Origin: Nyssa sinensis
Lineage: Eukaryota > Streptophyta > Magnoliopsida > Cornales > Nyssaceae
DNA: 64,000 nt
Direction of reading: 5' to 3'
Assembly (NCBI GenBank): GCA_008638375.1
Contig: CM018047.1
Coordinates: forward strand, 54,935,727-54,999,726
Part shown: piece after piece, positions 45,173 through 56,879 of the stretch
How positions within the stretch are numbered: position 1 is the first letter of the stretch
How the letters are laid out: every line of letters starts with the position of its first letter
Position numbers and translations under genes: made by a program
Notes under the pieces: model-generated
Database searches by the model: none
The model's input: the letters and a program-made list of their open reading frames with translations, nothing else
What the model was told of the DNA's origin: nothing

Positions 45173-45529
45173 GTGGAATATATGGATTGAAAGGGATAGA
45201 AAAATGTTTGAAGAGACAACATTTCCATTATGGATTTTGAAAGCTCTCTTTATATTTTTGGATTAGGGGGATCAATTTTCTGTCTATAGATTCTTTTTAG
45301 AGTTTTTAACTGAAATGAAATTGTAAATAGTTATTCTTTTTGTAAACGTGTACATGGGTGCACCAGCCCCCCTGTCACGCCCCGAATTTTCAAAATCTGG
45401 GGAGTGAATGAAAATGACTAAAAAAAAGAATTAATTAAATAAAATTGAATGGATTTGATTGATTTCATATTAATTTTTCCATGTTTTCCAAACTTAAGAA
45501 TAAAAATTTTTTAGCTAGACTCACCCAAG

Positions 45530-47835
45530 AGGAGTTCCAAATACTAGTCAAATATCTCCCCAACCAATGGTAAAAAATAGTCTACGTTATGTCCAAGCAT
45601 GGCCTTCAAGATGGCCCCAAAAATATCTCTAATGTGCCTTGAAACAATAGCCCAAAATGGCCCCAAATATTGTTCAAAAATAACTTAAAAGTTTGGCCAA
45701 AAATGGTCTAAGACATGGGTAAAAACTAGCCAAAGAGGTTTGCCCAAGGTGGCTCAAATTGATGGCTAAAGTGTGCTAAAAATTTCCTAAGGCATAGACC
45801 AAAGATAGGTCAAAAATTCTACCTAAAGTGGTCTAAGGAGGTGGCCAAACATGGTCTTGAATAATGACTAAAATGTGTCCCAACAAGGTGCCCAAAATGG
45901 CTTAGTATAATGGTCAAAATGGTCTAAAAGGGGCTCCAAAATGTGGTGTCTAACATGAGAGTATATGGCCTTGGAAGGCAAGTCATGGCTTGCCCATGGC
46001 ATGCCCAAGGGCTGCAGATACACAAGCAGGTGTAGGGCATGCAGCAGCAGACGCGCGGGGAGGGTTGCAGGCACGCGGGCTCGCGTGGTGGGGGTGGCCA
46101 AGTGGGCAGGCGCGAGCATAGAGGGGCAGCAAAGCGCGTGGTGCAGGCGCGCGAGCAGGGCTGGGCTGCTACTGGCTGGTCTTCTAGCCTTGGTCCAAAA
46201 TCTAATTTTTTTTTTGCTACAGTATTCCAGTAATTAAATTGCTATAGTACCAAAATTCCAACCTTGGCTTAAAATCTTAATTTTGACATTTAAACCCATT
46301 TCAATTTATTTTATCACCAAACTTGGTGTGGGATCCTAAAACATGTAAAATGATCATTTTACCATTTTTTTCCTTATTTTTCGACTTTAAGTAATTTTGG
46401 ACTAATTTGCCCCTATTTTTCATTTCTTTACCTTTCTTTTTCCTCTTAATTCATTTAATTCCCTACTTGAAAAATCTAGGCATGCTCTCCTGCTTTACTC
46501 AACCTACTTGCTATTTTTAAAAATTTTCACCATAGTCTCATTTGTTTATTAACTTTTTCCTTATCACATTCCTCCTCAATACCAACAATAACACCTAATA
46601 GAATAATTGTTTATATAATTTTATATTTCTAATATTCATGAGCATAATTTAAAGACAAGTAACTACATGGAGTTCCGTGCTCCTCATTTACATTCAACAC
46701 ACAATGACATACAATTCGACATAAGATTAAGTTCATAACTTACACAAAGTCTAAATTTTATGGGACTTATGCCCCTACATACAAAATATAGCCCTTAGGC
46801 CAAATATACTTCAAAGTCCATTTTCCTCTCCATGATTTAAGACTTCATCAAGTCTCATGTGCCAAGAGTCTTATTTGAAATATGTAATCCCATATAGGGT
46901 AAGCGTGACAGCTTGTATGACATAGTGCTAATATAAAGAATAAAGATAAGGCGTGTCATGTGCAAAGTGAACATTTGTAAGTTATAAACCTTCAAATTCA
47001 TTAATGCAATGCAATAGAAATATGCATGACACACACATGCAACTCTATGTCCAACCCATGTTTCGCTTCACGGTCCTTTCCCATTAGAATGCAAGTACTA
47101 ATCGTATGTCTCGTTTCGTGGTCCGTCCCCGTTGGAACGCGAGTACCATGGTCAGATTTTGGGTTTTTCACAACAGGATCTACACCCTCATAATGCATAG
47201 CACCAAAGTGCTCAACACACACCATGTTTCCAAAGATTCACAATATGCCAATTTGCCTTGATTTTACCATGCAATTTCTATGAGGCATTTTATCAAACAC
47301 ATGGGGTGTGCCTTAAATTATACATTATGCATTAAGCAAACTATAACTTTCAAACTACAAAACTTTGTCTTTATGAACATAGGCTATAATCCAATCAATT
47401 ATATATATAATCATGTTACATGTTCACAACTTTATCAAATTCTCAAAGAATACACAAGTACACAAAGTACCAATACATTGAGCAAACCATAACTTTCAAA
47501 CCACAAGACTTTGTCTACATGAACATGGGCTATAATGTAATCAATTATACTTATATTCATGTTACATGTTCATTACTTTGCCAAATTCTCAAAAAACACA
47601 AGTACACAAAGTACCAACCCTAGGTTTTCAAAGCAACTATATGCTAGGTGGCTTTCTAACAAGAAGTAAGCATATAAGTCATACAATCAACTTATAAAAA
47701 CATTAATAAACTTAATTCTATTATTTACTTAGCAAGATATCATACCCAAAATAGTCTTTCTCAACCCTATGGAGTTGTGTTCACCTTAACGTCGAACCAA
47801 TCGGTAGAATTGTAGCCCTTATGGTGGGGAACAAC
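45530..47835. repeat. Non-coding LTR-type DNA with internal duplications
   Basis: 45540-45950 repeats 'atggccaaaaatggtctaa'-like words. 45960-46170 is a GC-rich patch of 'gcatgcccaagg' and 'ggcacgcgggctcgcg' words. 47050-47150 has a ~58-bp duplication. 47331-47476 and 47477-47622 are 146-bp tandem copies starting 'attaagcaaac' and 'attgagcaaac'. No gene is supported. Confidence 0.6.
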
Positions 47836-48226
47836 TATAATACCCTGACCCAAATTGCAATCGATCGAGCCATATAAACCCGAGCCATTAGGGCTTGCTG
47901 TTTTAATATTGAATAAAATGGACGGTTTGGAAACTCAAAAGTTTAGAATTACAGATAATGCTCGGGCAATACCCAAACAAACAATGAACAAATACCGAAA
48001 TAAAATAAAATAAAATAAAATAAGAAAATAAAAATTTATTTTTTTATATACGTATATATATACACGTGTAATATATATTTATATATATATATATACATAG
48101 TAGGCCACATATGTGTATATATATGCATATGTATATTTCGTAATAAACACATAATGAGATGAGGGAGAGGCGTTGGAGTTTGATTTCAAAAGAGGATGAG
48201 GTGATAAGGGTTAGGAACAGAAGGAT

Positions 48227-48227
<1 letters not shown>

Positions 48228-48262
<35 letters not shown>
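48228..48262 (+). repeat. (GA)n microsatellite
   Basis: About 16 GA units in LTR A2; the same place in A1 and A3 is also GA-rich. Confidence 0.9.
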
Positions 48263-48265
<3 letters not shown>

Positions 48266-48654
48266 GTGAGGCACTGAAGAGGGGGGAAACTGATACATAT
48301 ATACCCATATGTAAAAGTGATAGAAAGCTAAAAAAAAAATAAGGCTAAGGGAAAAAAGAAAAAGAGGGAGGGTAACGGGGACAAATAGAGAAGTTCCTCT
48401 GGTTCTTTCCAGATCCACCACCATTTGTGACAGCCACCGCCACTATCAAAACTCCACTGCCATCTTCACTTCACTGCCAGTCTCTTTATCTCAACGAAAC
48501 CGCATCTCACCATCAGCAAACCCCCATTAGCACCAACAGGTTCTGCACCGTGCACCATCAACAAACCACCCTCACCTCCAAACAGTGCACCGTTGACAGC
48601 ACCAACATAGCCTAGATCTACGGCTAAATCCCGACCAGACTACTGTTCGTTTCG

Positions 48655-48996
48655 ATGAGATCGACGACCCAATCGCCCCAATCAATACCAACGGTTTTCA
48701 GTCGGGTTGAATCGGAATGGACCCAATGGGGGAAGCCAAACAGAGCTCTGCTGCTGTCATTGTTTGGCGATGAAGAGGATGGGGATGATGTGGTCGATCC
48801 ATCAGTTGTTGATGCTAAGGATTCTTCCGCAACCCATAGGGTATTTGATTCAGATTTTGATGGGCTGAATTTAAACTCGGATTTGGTCGGTGGAAATGAG
48901 GAATTTGATGACGATGATGATGGACGGGAATTCAAGGATGCGAACTTAGAAGCAAAGGTCGGTTATAGACATTCTAAGGTTGACAGGAAGAGATGA
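48655..48996 (+). pseudogene. Acidic gene fragment, product not recognised
   Basis: An open frame of 113 codons contains 'RVESEWTQWGKPNRALLLSL' and a run of acidic residues ('NEEFDDDDDGREF'). Composition and GC content are like an exon, unlike the surrounding LTR. I do not recognise the family. Sitting next to two clear gene fragments, it may be a third captured piece; alternatively a chance frame. Confidence 0.35.
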
Positions 48997-49050
48997 GAGA
49001 GAAAGAGAAGTCGAATGGAAGAAAAGCAGAGCAATAGTATCAAGCTTTGT

Positions 49051-49574
49051 AACACCGCCAATGTGGGTCTCTCCCTCGCCGCCTTGGCTTCTTAGTCGTC
49101 GCCATCGATGCCGACGTTGGCCTCCACAATCTGGATCTCCTCCTAGGTCTCGCAAAATGAGCCAATTACACCATTGTTGAGGTTCTTAACGGTGACTGTC
49201 GGCCTGACCAAGCGCTGGTTCGCGATAAACGGTGGTCCAACTTTGAGTTGTTGTGTATATCGAAGCCTAGGGTTGAAACTCCCGATTGGGTTCAGAGGAA
49301 AAGCCTTAGTTTGGCTTGTTGATGCTCTGAAAGATCGTCAAGAAGGTTGCCCAGATTTCATACTGATCGACTTTCCGGCAGGTATTTATGCTGGGTTCAT
49401 TATAGCTATTACGCCGACCAATGAGGCAGTTTTGGTGACCACACCTAACATTACCAGTTTGCGTGACACCGATAGGGTCACGGGATTGCTCAAATGTGAT
49501 GGAATTAGGGACATAAAGATGATTGTGAATCGGGTTCGGATGGATATGATCAAGGGCGAAGATGTTTTGATGCA
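49051..49574 (+). pseudogene. MIND1: MinD (plastid septum-site protein), captured fragment
   Basis: Translation in three frames gives 'TANVGLSLAALA', 'VVAIDADVGLHNLDLLLGLA', 'ANYTIVEVLNGDCRPDQAL', 'VRDKRWSNFELLCISKPR', 'GFRGKALVWLVDALKDR', 'ITPTNEAVLVTTPNIT' and 'CDGIRDIKMIVNRVRMDMI'. This is MinD, the ATPase that helps place the chloroplast division ring. Stops and frameshifts occur at about 49095, 49160 and 49275. The Walker A GKGGVGKTT and about 100 C-terminal residues are missing. It lies inside LTR A2 and runs directly into a second gene fragment at 49575. Confidence 0.93.
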
Positions 49575-49737
49575 ATGACAGTAGAGGAGAAGGTTGGGCC
49601 TGAGCACTTGGTAATCATGTTTAATGGGATCATTAGGAGTGCCACAGAGTGGAGATATGCTGCTAAGCAGTTCGTGAAGAAGCTTCCTAATGGAGGTATT
49701 GTCCACCGCAGTAAGTGCAATTCTTTGAGATTGACTT
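49575..49737 (+). pseudogene. DUF676 lipase-like hydrolase, captured fragment
   Basis: Translation reads 'KVGPEHLVIMFNGIIRSATE', 'WRYAAKQFVKKLPNGGIVHR' and 'SKCNSLRLTF', matching the start of the DUF676 (ROG1-like) alpha/beta-hydrolase domain of plants, usually 'HLVVMVNGLIGSAADW'. It starts where MinD ends and stops where the true gene would have an exon boundary. The catalytic Ser region is absent. Confidence 0.85.
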
Positions 49738-52483
49738 TTAAAATTGAAATGGGACTGGGGTGTTGGTTACACGAATATGAAATCAAATTTGGATTAATTT
49801 GGGAATAGGGATAACCTGTTTCAATTTAGAGCCTTAATCACTGTTAGTAAAATCTGAATTTCTGATTTAGCCCAAAGTTTAGTGAAATTACAAATAGACT
49901 CCAAACTTATGATTATTATGAAATGACCTAAGAAATAAATTAATTAAATATTTATCTAATAAATTAGAAATGAGAAAAATTATTAAAATGCCTCTGGATC
50001 AGATGTGAGTCAAACGGACTCCGATTGAGTTAAGTAAATAGTGAATTTGTATTACTTCAAACCTTCAGGACTCAATAGTGAAGCCCAACTTGTGAAAACA
50101 GAACCCAAAAAATAGAGACTTGTAAAATGATCATTTTGCCTTTTTGGTACAGAAGTTCAAATTAGAAACCGTAAAAACCTAAACTGACTTTATGCGACAT
50201 TCCGGGCTCAATGGTAGAATCTAAATCAGAAAAAGAAATATTTATGGTGAAGAAGTATGAAATTTGATGAATAACATTGAAACTGAAACATATTTACTGA
50301 ATGATAGGGAACTCAAAGGAAAATAAAAAGTTACAGAATACTGAAATAGATCACACGAATAAAATGTAAGTGAATTCCTATCTCTTATACATGGTTTTTC
50401 AAGCCACATCATTTCTATTACTGCCAAAACTTTGTACTCATGTATGTATCCGCTATTGTTATCCCACCATTGATATTATCTTATCTGGTAGATACCTATT
50501 GACTGATATCTCATGATTTGATGCATTGTACTAATGTCTATCATTGTATGCTTTTTTCATGATGTTCCATACCTTATACACTCCTTATGAAATTACAGTA
50601 AAATCCTGATTTATGTTAAATGCTGGGTTTTGTACTCAGTCACATTTCCTATCACATGCTATCTGACTGACTAGACCTACAGGTCAATTTATAGGACCTA
50701 CGGGTCAAGTCCGTGAATGGACACATGGCAATGATGGCGTTTTTACGCAGTGAGTTTAATGGGCATTTTATATGCATTCATGTTAATAGAGGGTATGCCG
50801 GGCTCTAAAAGACCGAGGGTCTGCCAAACCCTGAACAGAGCAAATGCATCTCTCATGTTTGATTGTTATGTAGACGTTTATTGGATTCATATGATGTTTT
50901 TATTCCCTATAAATAACTCCATGTTTGTAACACCCTGACATGAAATATTACACGTAAACCAAAATATGAACTAAACGTTATAACATGCAGTTGTACTTGA
51001 ATTTGTACGTGTATACACATGTATATGAATGAATAGTATATACTTATATGTGGGTGCATCATAAAATATAAGTGTATGTATACACCCATGAAATTTTAAT
51101 TAGACGTATATACGGGTATATATATATATATGTGTGTGTGTGTGTATATATATGATCCAAAAATATAAAAGAAAAAGTATATATATGGATATATATATAT
51201 ATATGGTTACACATACACGTACATATATGTTATACAAGCATATAAGGGGGGAGGCACAGCCATGCACACTACATGTGCTGTGTGTGAAGCTAGTGTGTGA
51301 AGAGTGTCGGTTGAGGGTGTGTGTGAGTTAGTGTGTGTTAGTGTGTGTAGTTATATAATATGTATACAATTTACAAAATATCATCAAGGAATTAAATGCA
51401 AAGCTGGCAGTTGAAATGAAAAAGAAGAAATTAAATTAGAATAGTGGAGAAGTTAATGAAAGGGGCTGTGAGGGGATAAAGAGAGAGACAGATCAGAAGA
51501 AAGAGAAGGAGCAATGGAACTTGCTTAAAAGCAAGTGCATGTACTGCATGCTTAAAGGAAATCAGAAGGAAAAGAGAGCAAGACATTAGAAAGGAGAGAA
51601 AAGAAAGGAATCAGAAGTGGAGGAAGTGGGAACAAAAGAGAAACGAAGGGTTAACTTCAAACAGGTGAGTAAGTTTTTATTCTATTTTATGAAAATTTTA
51701 GAATAGATTTAAGTAGAAGGCCTAGAAAAGCATGGAAAATGTAAAATGTTGCAAAAATAATTAGGAAAAAAGGTTAAGAAATAAACTTGAACAAAGCAGT
51801 TGTAGGTGGAGGATGATAATCAGATTTTTGAAAATTTATGATTAAAACTTTGATTTGATAATGAGGAACTAATCCTCTATAGTGTAGAAGAAGATTTGTA
51901 AAGAAAAGATGTGAAAACAGTGGTGAAATAGGCTCGAAATTACAAATGAACAGTTGGCCGGAGCCACTGTTTCTCCCTTATTCATGAAGACTTAGGGGTC
52001 CAAACCAAAAACTAAAGTTAGATATGAGACCCTTGTGAAAAATGGAAGTAAACTGCATAAAAAAATAATTGAAAATCGACTAAAAAAGGGTTGTTGGCGC
52101 AAGAAAAGACGTCGAAGACCTACCGGAACCCTACTGGAATGTCGAGGGTGACGATGAACAGTAGGGTTAGGGGACACGGCACCATTTGATGCTAAGTGAG
52201 GGCTATACTGCGTTGTTTAAGAAGGGGATTTTAAATTTAAAAGCCAAAATGGGCCTGTTTGGTTATTGGGTTAGGGAATTAGGTTTGGATACGCTGAACA
52301 AGGAAAGGGATATCCTATTCTTGATTTGGGCCTATTCGTTGTTCGGTTTTAAAAATAAGAGAAAAAAAGAAAAAAAGAGGTCGCAGCCCCTGAGAATCGA
52401 ACAGCCAACCTTCCACACGAGTAGAACCCTAACCCCACCCTTAAACCCACTTGGACAGGCAAGCCAGTGGGAATATTTGTCAC

Positions 52484-52519
<36 letters not shown>

Positions 52520-52641
52520 TAAAGAAATAATTAAAAAAAATAAAAAAGGGCCGCAGCCCCTGTGACTCGAATGCCCAACCTCTCAAACCAAACCCCTCAT
52601 TTCTATCAATTGGACAGGCAAGCCGGTGAGGATTTTGGGCA

Positions 52642-52690
<49 letters not shown>
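52484..52690. repeat. Two (AT)n tracts with duplicated flanks
   Basis: (AT)n at 52484-52515 and 52647-52687 are each preceded by 'gcagcccctg', 'cgaa(c/t)' and 'ggacaggcaagcc(a/g)gtg', so about 160 bp including the tract is duplicated in tandem within LTR A3. Confidence 0.85.
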
Positions 52691-52692
<2 letters not shown>

Positions 52693-53954
52693 ATGCAATA
52701 ATTAATTAATTAATAGTAAATTGACCCAAGGTCCAAATTAAACATGTGAATAGTATATTTTAACTATTTTAGACATTCTGAAACCAATGGTGAGATCCGT
52801 TTTGAGAGACAGGACCCCAAAAAATAAAGACACTTAAAAGTGTAAAATGACCAAATTACCCTTAGTGCCTTAAAGCCAAATGGAAGTCCGAGAAGGTCTA
52901 ACTTGACTTTCTTCGACGTTCTAGACTCAATGGTGAGGTCCATATTATGAAATGAAGTACGAAAAAATATGACACGTAAACATGTGAAGTAATAGAAGCA
53001 AACTTAAAAATAATGGAGCTACCAGAAGAATATAAATTGAAATAAAATTTAATTCCTAACACATTAAACTGTGTCGTAGGTTCAGACCGAAGTAATCGTC
53101 ATGGATGAGCTAATTTGGGAAGGAAAAGTAATCAAAAGAAAGATAAATACTGCCAAGAAATTTCAGATCCTCTCTTTGAAGCCATTTATGTTCAAAACCC
53201 CTGTTGTTCCAATGGGGCGACTTATGAAAGAAGAAGCCGCAAGGAAACTTTCTGAAGCAACATTAAAAGAAGAAGAAGAATAGGAAAATGTTGAAACACT
53301 TAATGACATGCTTCGAAGGTAATGTCTATTTATCAATAAGTACATAAAGTAAATAGACATGTAATACAACTATAAATCATTATGAATTATTCCGATTCTG
53401 AAGAATAAAACCTATCATAGGATTAAACTTACACAGTCCAAGAATAGGTTAAGATCACATGTTAAATTAAGTACATATGAAATTTATGGAATTTTCATAA
53501 ATTGTTTTAGGATTATCAAGGGAAAATGGAAGGCACACCAGTAGCGCCGATCCTGAAGTTTGATGTGAGTAATCCTGTATTTGAAGTGGAGATTTAACTC
53601 CATGGATTTGAAAAAGTTTTAAGTTCAAAATATCTTAAGCATTTGAATGTCAAATTCAGTATTTACTTGATTTCTGTTTTAAAGTATTCTGTTCTTATAA
53701 AACCTTATTGTGACATGCTTAGTGAATGGTTTCTACTACAGTTTTCCTTTAAAATATATTTTAAGCATGTCAAGTTTAAATGCCAAATCTCTTTAAATAT
53801 TCTGAATTTGCATATTCTAAGTATTTAAAGACTATATTGAAGAAGTTATATGTTACATGTTTTAAAATGCAACTATAAGGAGGTCATGTTTTAATGTTTT
53901 AAATAGCATCTATTCATGAATGTTTATATGCCTCATGTTGCCACTGCACTATAG

Positions 53955-54180
53955 AAATTTAAGCTTTTAGCGACACACATTATTAGCAACGCACACACTG
54001 CGTTGCTAATAGTGTCTTTTAGCAATGCACACCACGTGTGTCGCTAAAAAGCTACAAGAAGGTGCGAAAAAAAGGCGGGAACCTATTAGCGACATACACA
54101 TAGACATGGGCGATACACTAGGGGCGTCGCTAATAGTTAAACCGTTTAGCAACGCACAATTAGGCGTTGCGGATAGTATT
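53955..54180. repeat. Left subterminal repeats of CACTA
   Basis: 'agcgacacaca', 'agcaacgcacac', 'gcgttgctaa', 'gtgtcgctaa' and 'gcgtcgctaa' recur in both directions about eight times; these are the likely binding sites of the element's DNA-binding transposase. Confidence 0.85.
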
Positions 54181-54185
54181 GTGAC

Positions 54186-55180
54186 ATGAAACGCTATCGT
54201 TTCGAGAAGAGGTATACGTGTTGGGAATTTCACGGGGAACATCGTGATGTACGAGTGGTATTTGAGGATGAAGAAGAAGACGACGATGACGACTTTGGTG
54301 ATAATGTTGGGGTTGGTTACGAAGGCTTGCCACAAATGCTGGCAGACTTGCAAGGGGCTACAACTTGGGCGAGTAGTCACAAGAGTGACACAGGACAATC
54401 GGAAGCGTTTGAGTCGTTGAAGGAAGCAAGGCAACCATTATATCCGAGTTGTGATAACTTTTTGAAACTGGACTTTCTCGTGAAACTCCTTCATATTAAG
54501 ATCATCAACCGATCGATGAAGTAACAAATCATTTAATATGGTCATTGAATTGATTAAAGCATGGCTTCCTACTAGGGAGACCCTTCCAAAATCATATTAC
54601 AAGGCGAAAATATTTTTAAGAGATTTGGGCCTCGGGTATATTCCTATACATGCTTGCAAAAATGATTTCATGTTATTTTAGAAGGAGACTGAGCAATGTA
54701 TGGAGTGTATGGTGTGCCACGAACCCAAGTGCAAGCTGAATGAAGGAAAGAGTAAGACAATTCCGCACAAGGTGCTGAGATATTTTTCTTTAAAACCAAG
54801 GCTACAAAGGTTGTACATGTCTCAAAAGACGGCAGAAGATATACGGTGGCATAAGGAGAAACGTGTTGCTAAGGAAAATGTATGTAGGCATCCAGCAGAT
54901 TCTCAAACTTGGGTTGAGTTTGATACAAATCACGATGGTGTTGTTTGGCATGATCAGGAAGATGTTACGTCATATCGGTTGAATAGAACTAATGTAGAAC
55001 TAGATCATGTCGTAGCTTCCGACGTCACCAATACCACACAATTAGATCCGAGGGATGCAACTTTCATTAATGATGATGATGACGAGGAAAGTGATTTTGC
55101 TGATGATACATTGTTAGAGTATTGTACCAAGAATGAAGAAATTTCAAGAACAGATGATGATATAGACTCAGATGAATAAT
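54186..55180 (+). pseudogene. TNP2 (TnpD-like) transposase, internally deleted
   Basis: It opens with 'YTCWEFHGEH', the end of the transposase-associated domain, followed by an acidic run and 'GYEGLPQMLADLQ'. Then come 'PLYPSCDNFLKLDFLVKL', 'VLRYFSLKPRLQRLYMSQKT' and 'AEDIRWHKEKRVAKENVCRH' of the TNP2 N-terminal region. After 'HPADSQTWVEFD' it jumps to the protein's C-terminal tail ('DVTSYRLNRTNVELDHVVA', ends 'DDDIDSDE'). The whole catalytic core between is missing. Stops also break 54524-54700. It is non-functional. Confidence 0.88.
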
Positions 55181-55348
55181 TGTAATAGGTGTTACATGTG
55201 TTAGTATTAAGTATAATGGATTTCAGATTTTATAATGTAATGGATATTCAATTTTATGATGTAATGGGTATTCATTTTTAATTCGATAAGGATTTTAATT
55301 TTTATAATTAAATATAAACAATTTTATTTTTAAACTTTCTTTGTAGAT

Positions 55349-56827
55349 ATGGTTAGACCAGGGTCACGCAGACGCACAGTTATGACAGACCCATCGACAC
55401 CTTCCCCCTCATTTGTAGGGTCAACCGTTCCTACCGTCGATGGTATGCATAGTTTCTATTTTTATTAATGATTATATAAATATGGTACTAATTGTTTCTA
55501 TTTTAATTCTTCTAAAGCTTCGGCCAGTGCCCCTAGACAAGGGCGCGATAGGTCGAAGAATTGTAGTTTGCAGGTTCAAATGGAGGTGGCAGGGGGCACG
55601 TGCCTTTGGATTGAGATACCTACGGGCTTGCTGAAGCCCGTTGGTGGGTGGGCACAACAGTTCACCACTAAGGTCGGCATCATTTGTCGGCTACGCGCCC
55701 CACTCCATATCAGTGACTGGAGTCAGGTCACTAAAGCGGAGAGATGGGATATTCATGTGCATGTCCTGGTATGTCTTTTATTATTGTGTTCAACTAAATT
55801 TTAACATATCTAATATATGCCGTAATGTTTTGACAATGACATGTTTTACAGGAAAAGTTTGACATCGATCTCCAACTACCTCATGTTGTGAAGGCAGTGG
55901 ACTGTTACTTGGGAGTCCGTTTCAAGGACTACCGACACTGACTCCACATGCACTACAAGTCGGAGGTGTCAACCAGTAGAGAGCCTCGTGACAGACCCTA
56001 CAACGGGGTGGCAGTGGAGGATTGGATGTTACTATGCGACCAGTTCGCTAGTGATGCATTCCAGGTAAAAATTGTCAAAATTAATTTTGTTGTATGATAA
56101 ATCATTTTCATTTATACTAACGTTCTTTGTTTTGGCCAAGTGTAGGAACTTAGCAAGAAAAATAGTGAAAGCAGAAGCAAGCAAAAGGTGATCCATTGTG
56201 GTGGATCACGATCTTTTGTTAGGTATAGGCATGAGATAGTAAGTTAATACATGTTTCAAGTTCTTATTGTATAATCTTTTTCTGAAATTAATCTTCGCAA
56301 GCTACTATTTATTTGCTGCAGCGACACCAGGAGACCGGTGCACCACCCAGCCCCATTGAGTTGTGGCACAGGACGCACTACAATCCCGAGACGAGTTGGA
56401 CTAGAACTGAAGCTCAGTGGATTTATGTAAGTTATTTATGTACATATACCAGTATTACTAATTTAATATTAATCTAAAGTTATAAAAACAGTAACATATA
56501 TTTATGTTTTTATAGGAGGAGATGGTCCAGCTGCGTGCTCAGCCGACTCTTGAGGGTGAGCATCCGTCGACCGATAACCAGATACGGGAGACTGTTCTAG
56601 CCAAGAGGCACGGATAGGTGCGTGGCTTAGGGAGTGGGATGGAGCCGACGGTATCGTCCTCTATCGTTGAAAGTGATGCTAGGTTTCACGCAGCCACCCA
56701 GAAAGCTAAGGCAGCTGAGAGATGGAATGCAAAGTTGGAGCAAAAGATGACAGCGATCGAGGAGCGCCAGGCCCAACTAGAGGCTCTTGTGCAAACGATG
56801 CTCAACCAACAGGGAGGCTCTGTTTAG
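55349..56827 (+). pseudogene. Second CACTA gene, Transposase_24 type
   Basis: Likely exons: 55349-55442, 55518-55768, 55852-56064, 56156-56238, 56332-56426 and 56516-56827, with GT-AG borders. The product contains 'LEKFDIDLQLPHVVKAVDCY', 'NSESRSKQKVIHCGGSRSFV', 'GAPPSPIELWHRTHYNPET' and a C-terminal coiled coil ('KLEQKMTAIEERQAQLEALV'). This matches the plant transposase_24 family (the partner gene of En/Spm elements). Two nonsense codons are seen: TGA in exon 3 (after KDYRH) and TAG in exon 6 (KRHG then stop then VRGLG). Confidence 0.8.
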
Positions 56828-56879
56828 CCTTGGTAAGTTTTTAAAATTATTTACTTTTGTGGATTTATTATTTATAGAA

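Larger units (their letters stand above)
42900..45345 (+). mobile_element. L1-type LINE fragment, interrupted by a TRIM
   Basis: Translation gives 'SLANECLDTRV' and 'LKLDIE', then (after the TRIM) 'KVYDHVNEGFLL', 'FINGMLARFFATSRGLR', 'VSHLVFIDDTINFF' (the F-x-D-D-T version of the RT catalytic box) and 'LGVKNLKLLNKACW'. A zf-RVT region 'CCICKNEEESVGHLLLHC' comes last, present twice. Stops and frameshifts are frequent. The N-terminal endonuclease is missing, as expected of a 5'-truncated copy. The tail ends 'aaattgtaaatagttattctttttgtaaacgtgtac' without a long A run. Confidence 0.87.

Noticed and set aside
48044..48424. 126-codon minus-strand frame rich in Leu, Ile, Tyr and Ser
   Set aside because: It covers the (GA)n and (TA)n tracts of LTR A2 and reflects composition only.
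53101..53283. 60-codon open frame with a lysine/glutamate-rich C-terminus
   Set aside because: It looks coding-like in composition, but no motif or neighbouring exons are recognised and it lies inside LTR A3. Kept only as a note.
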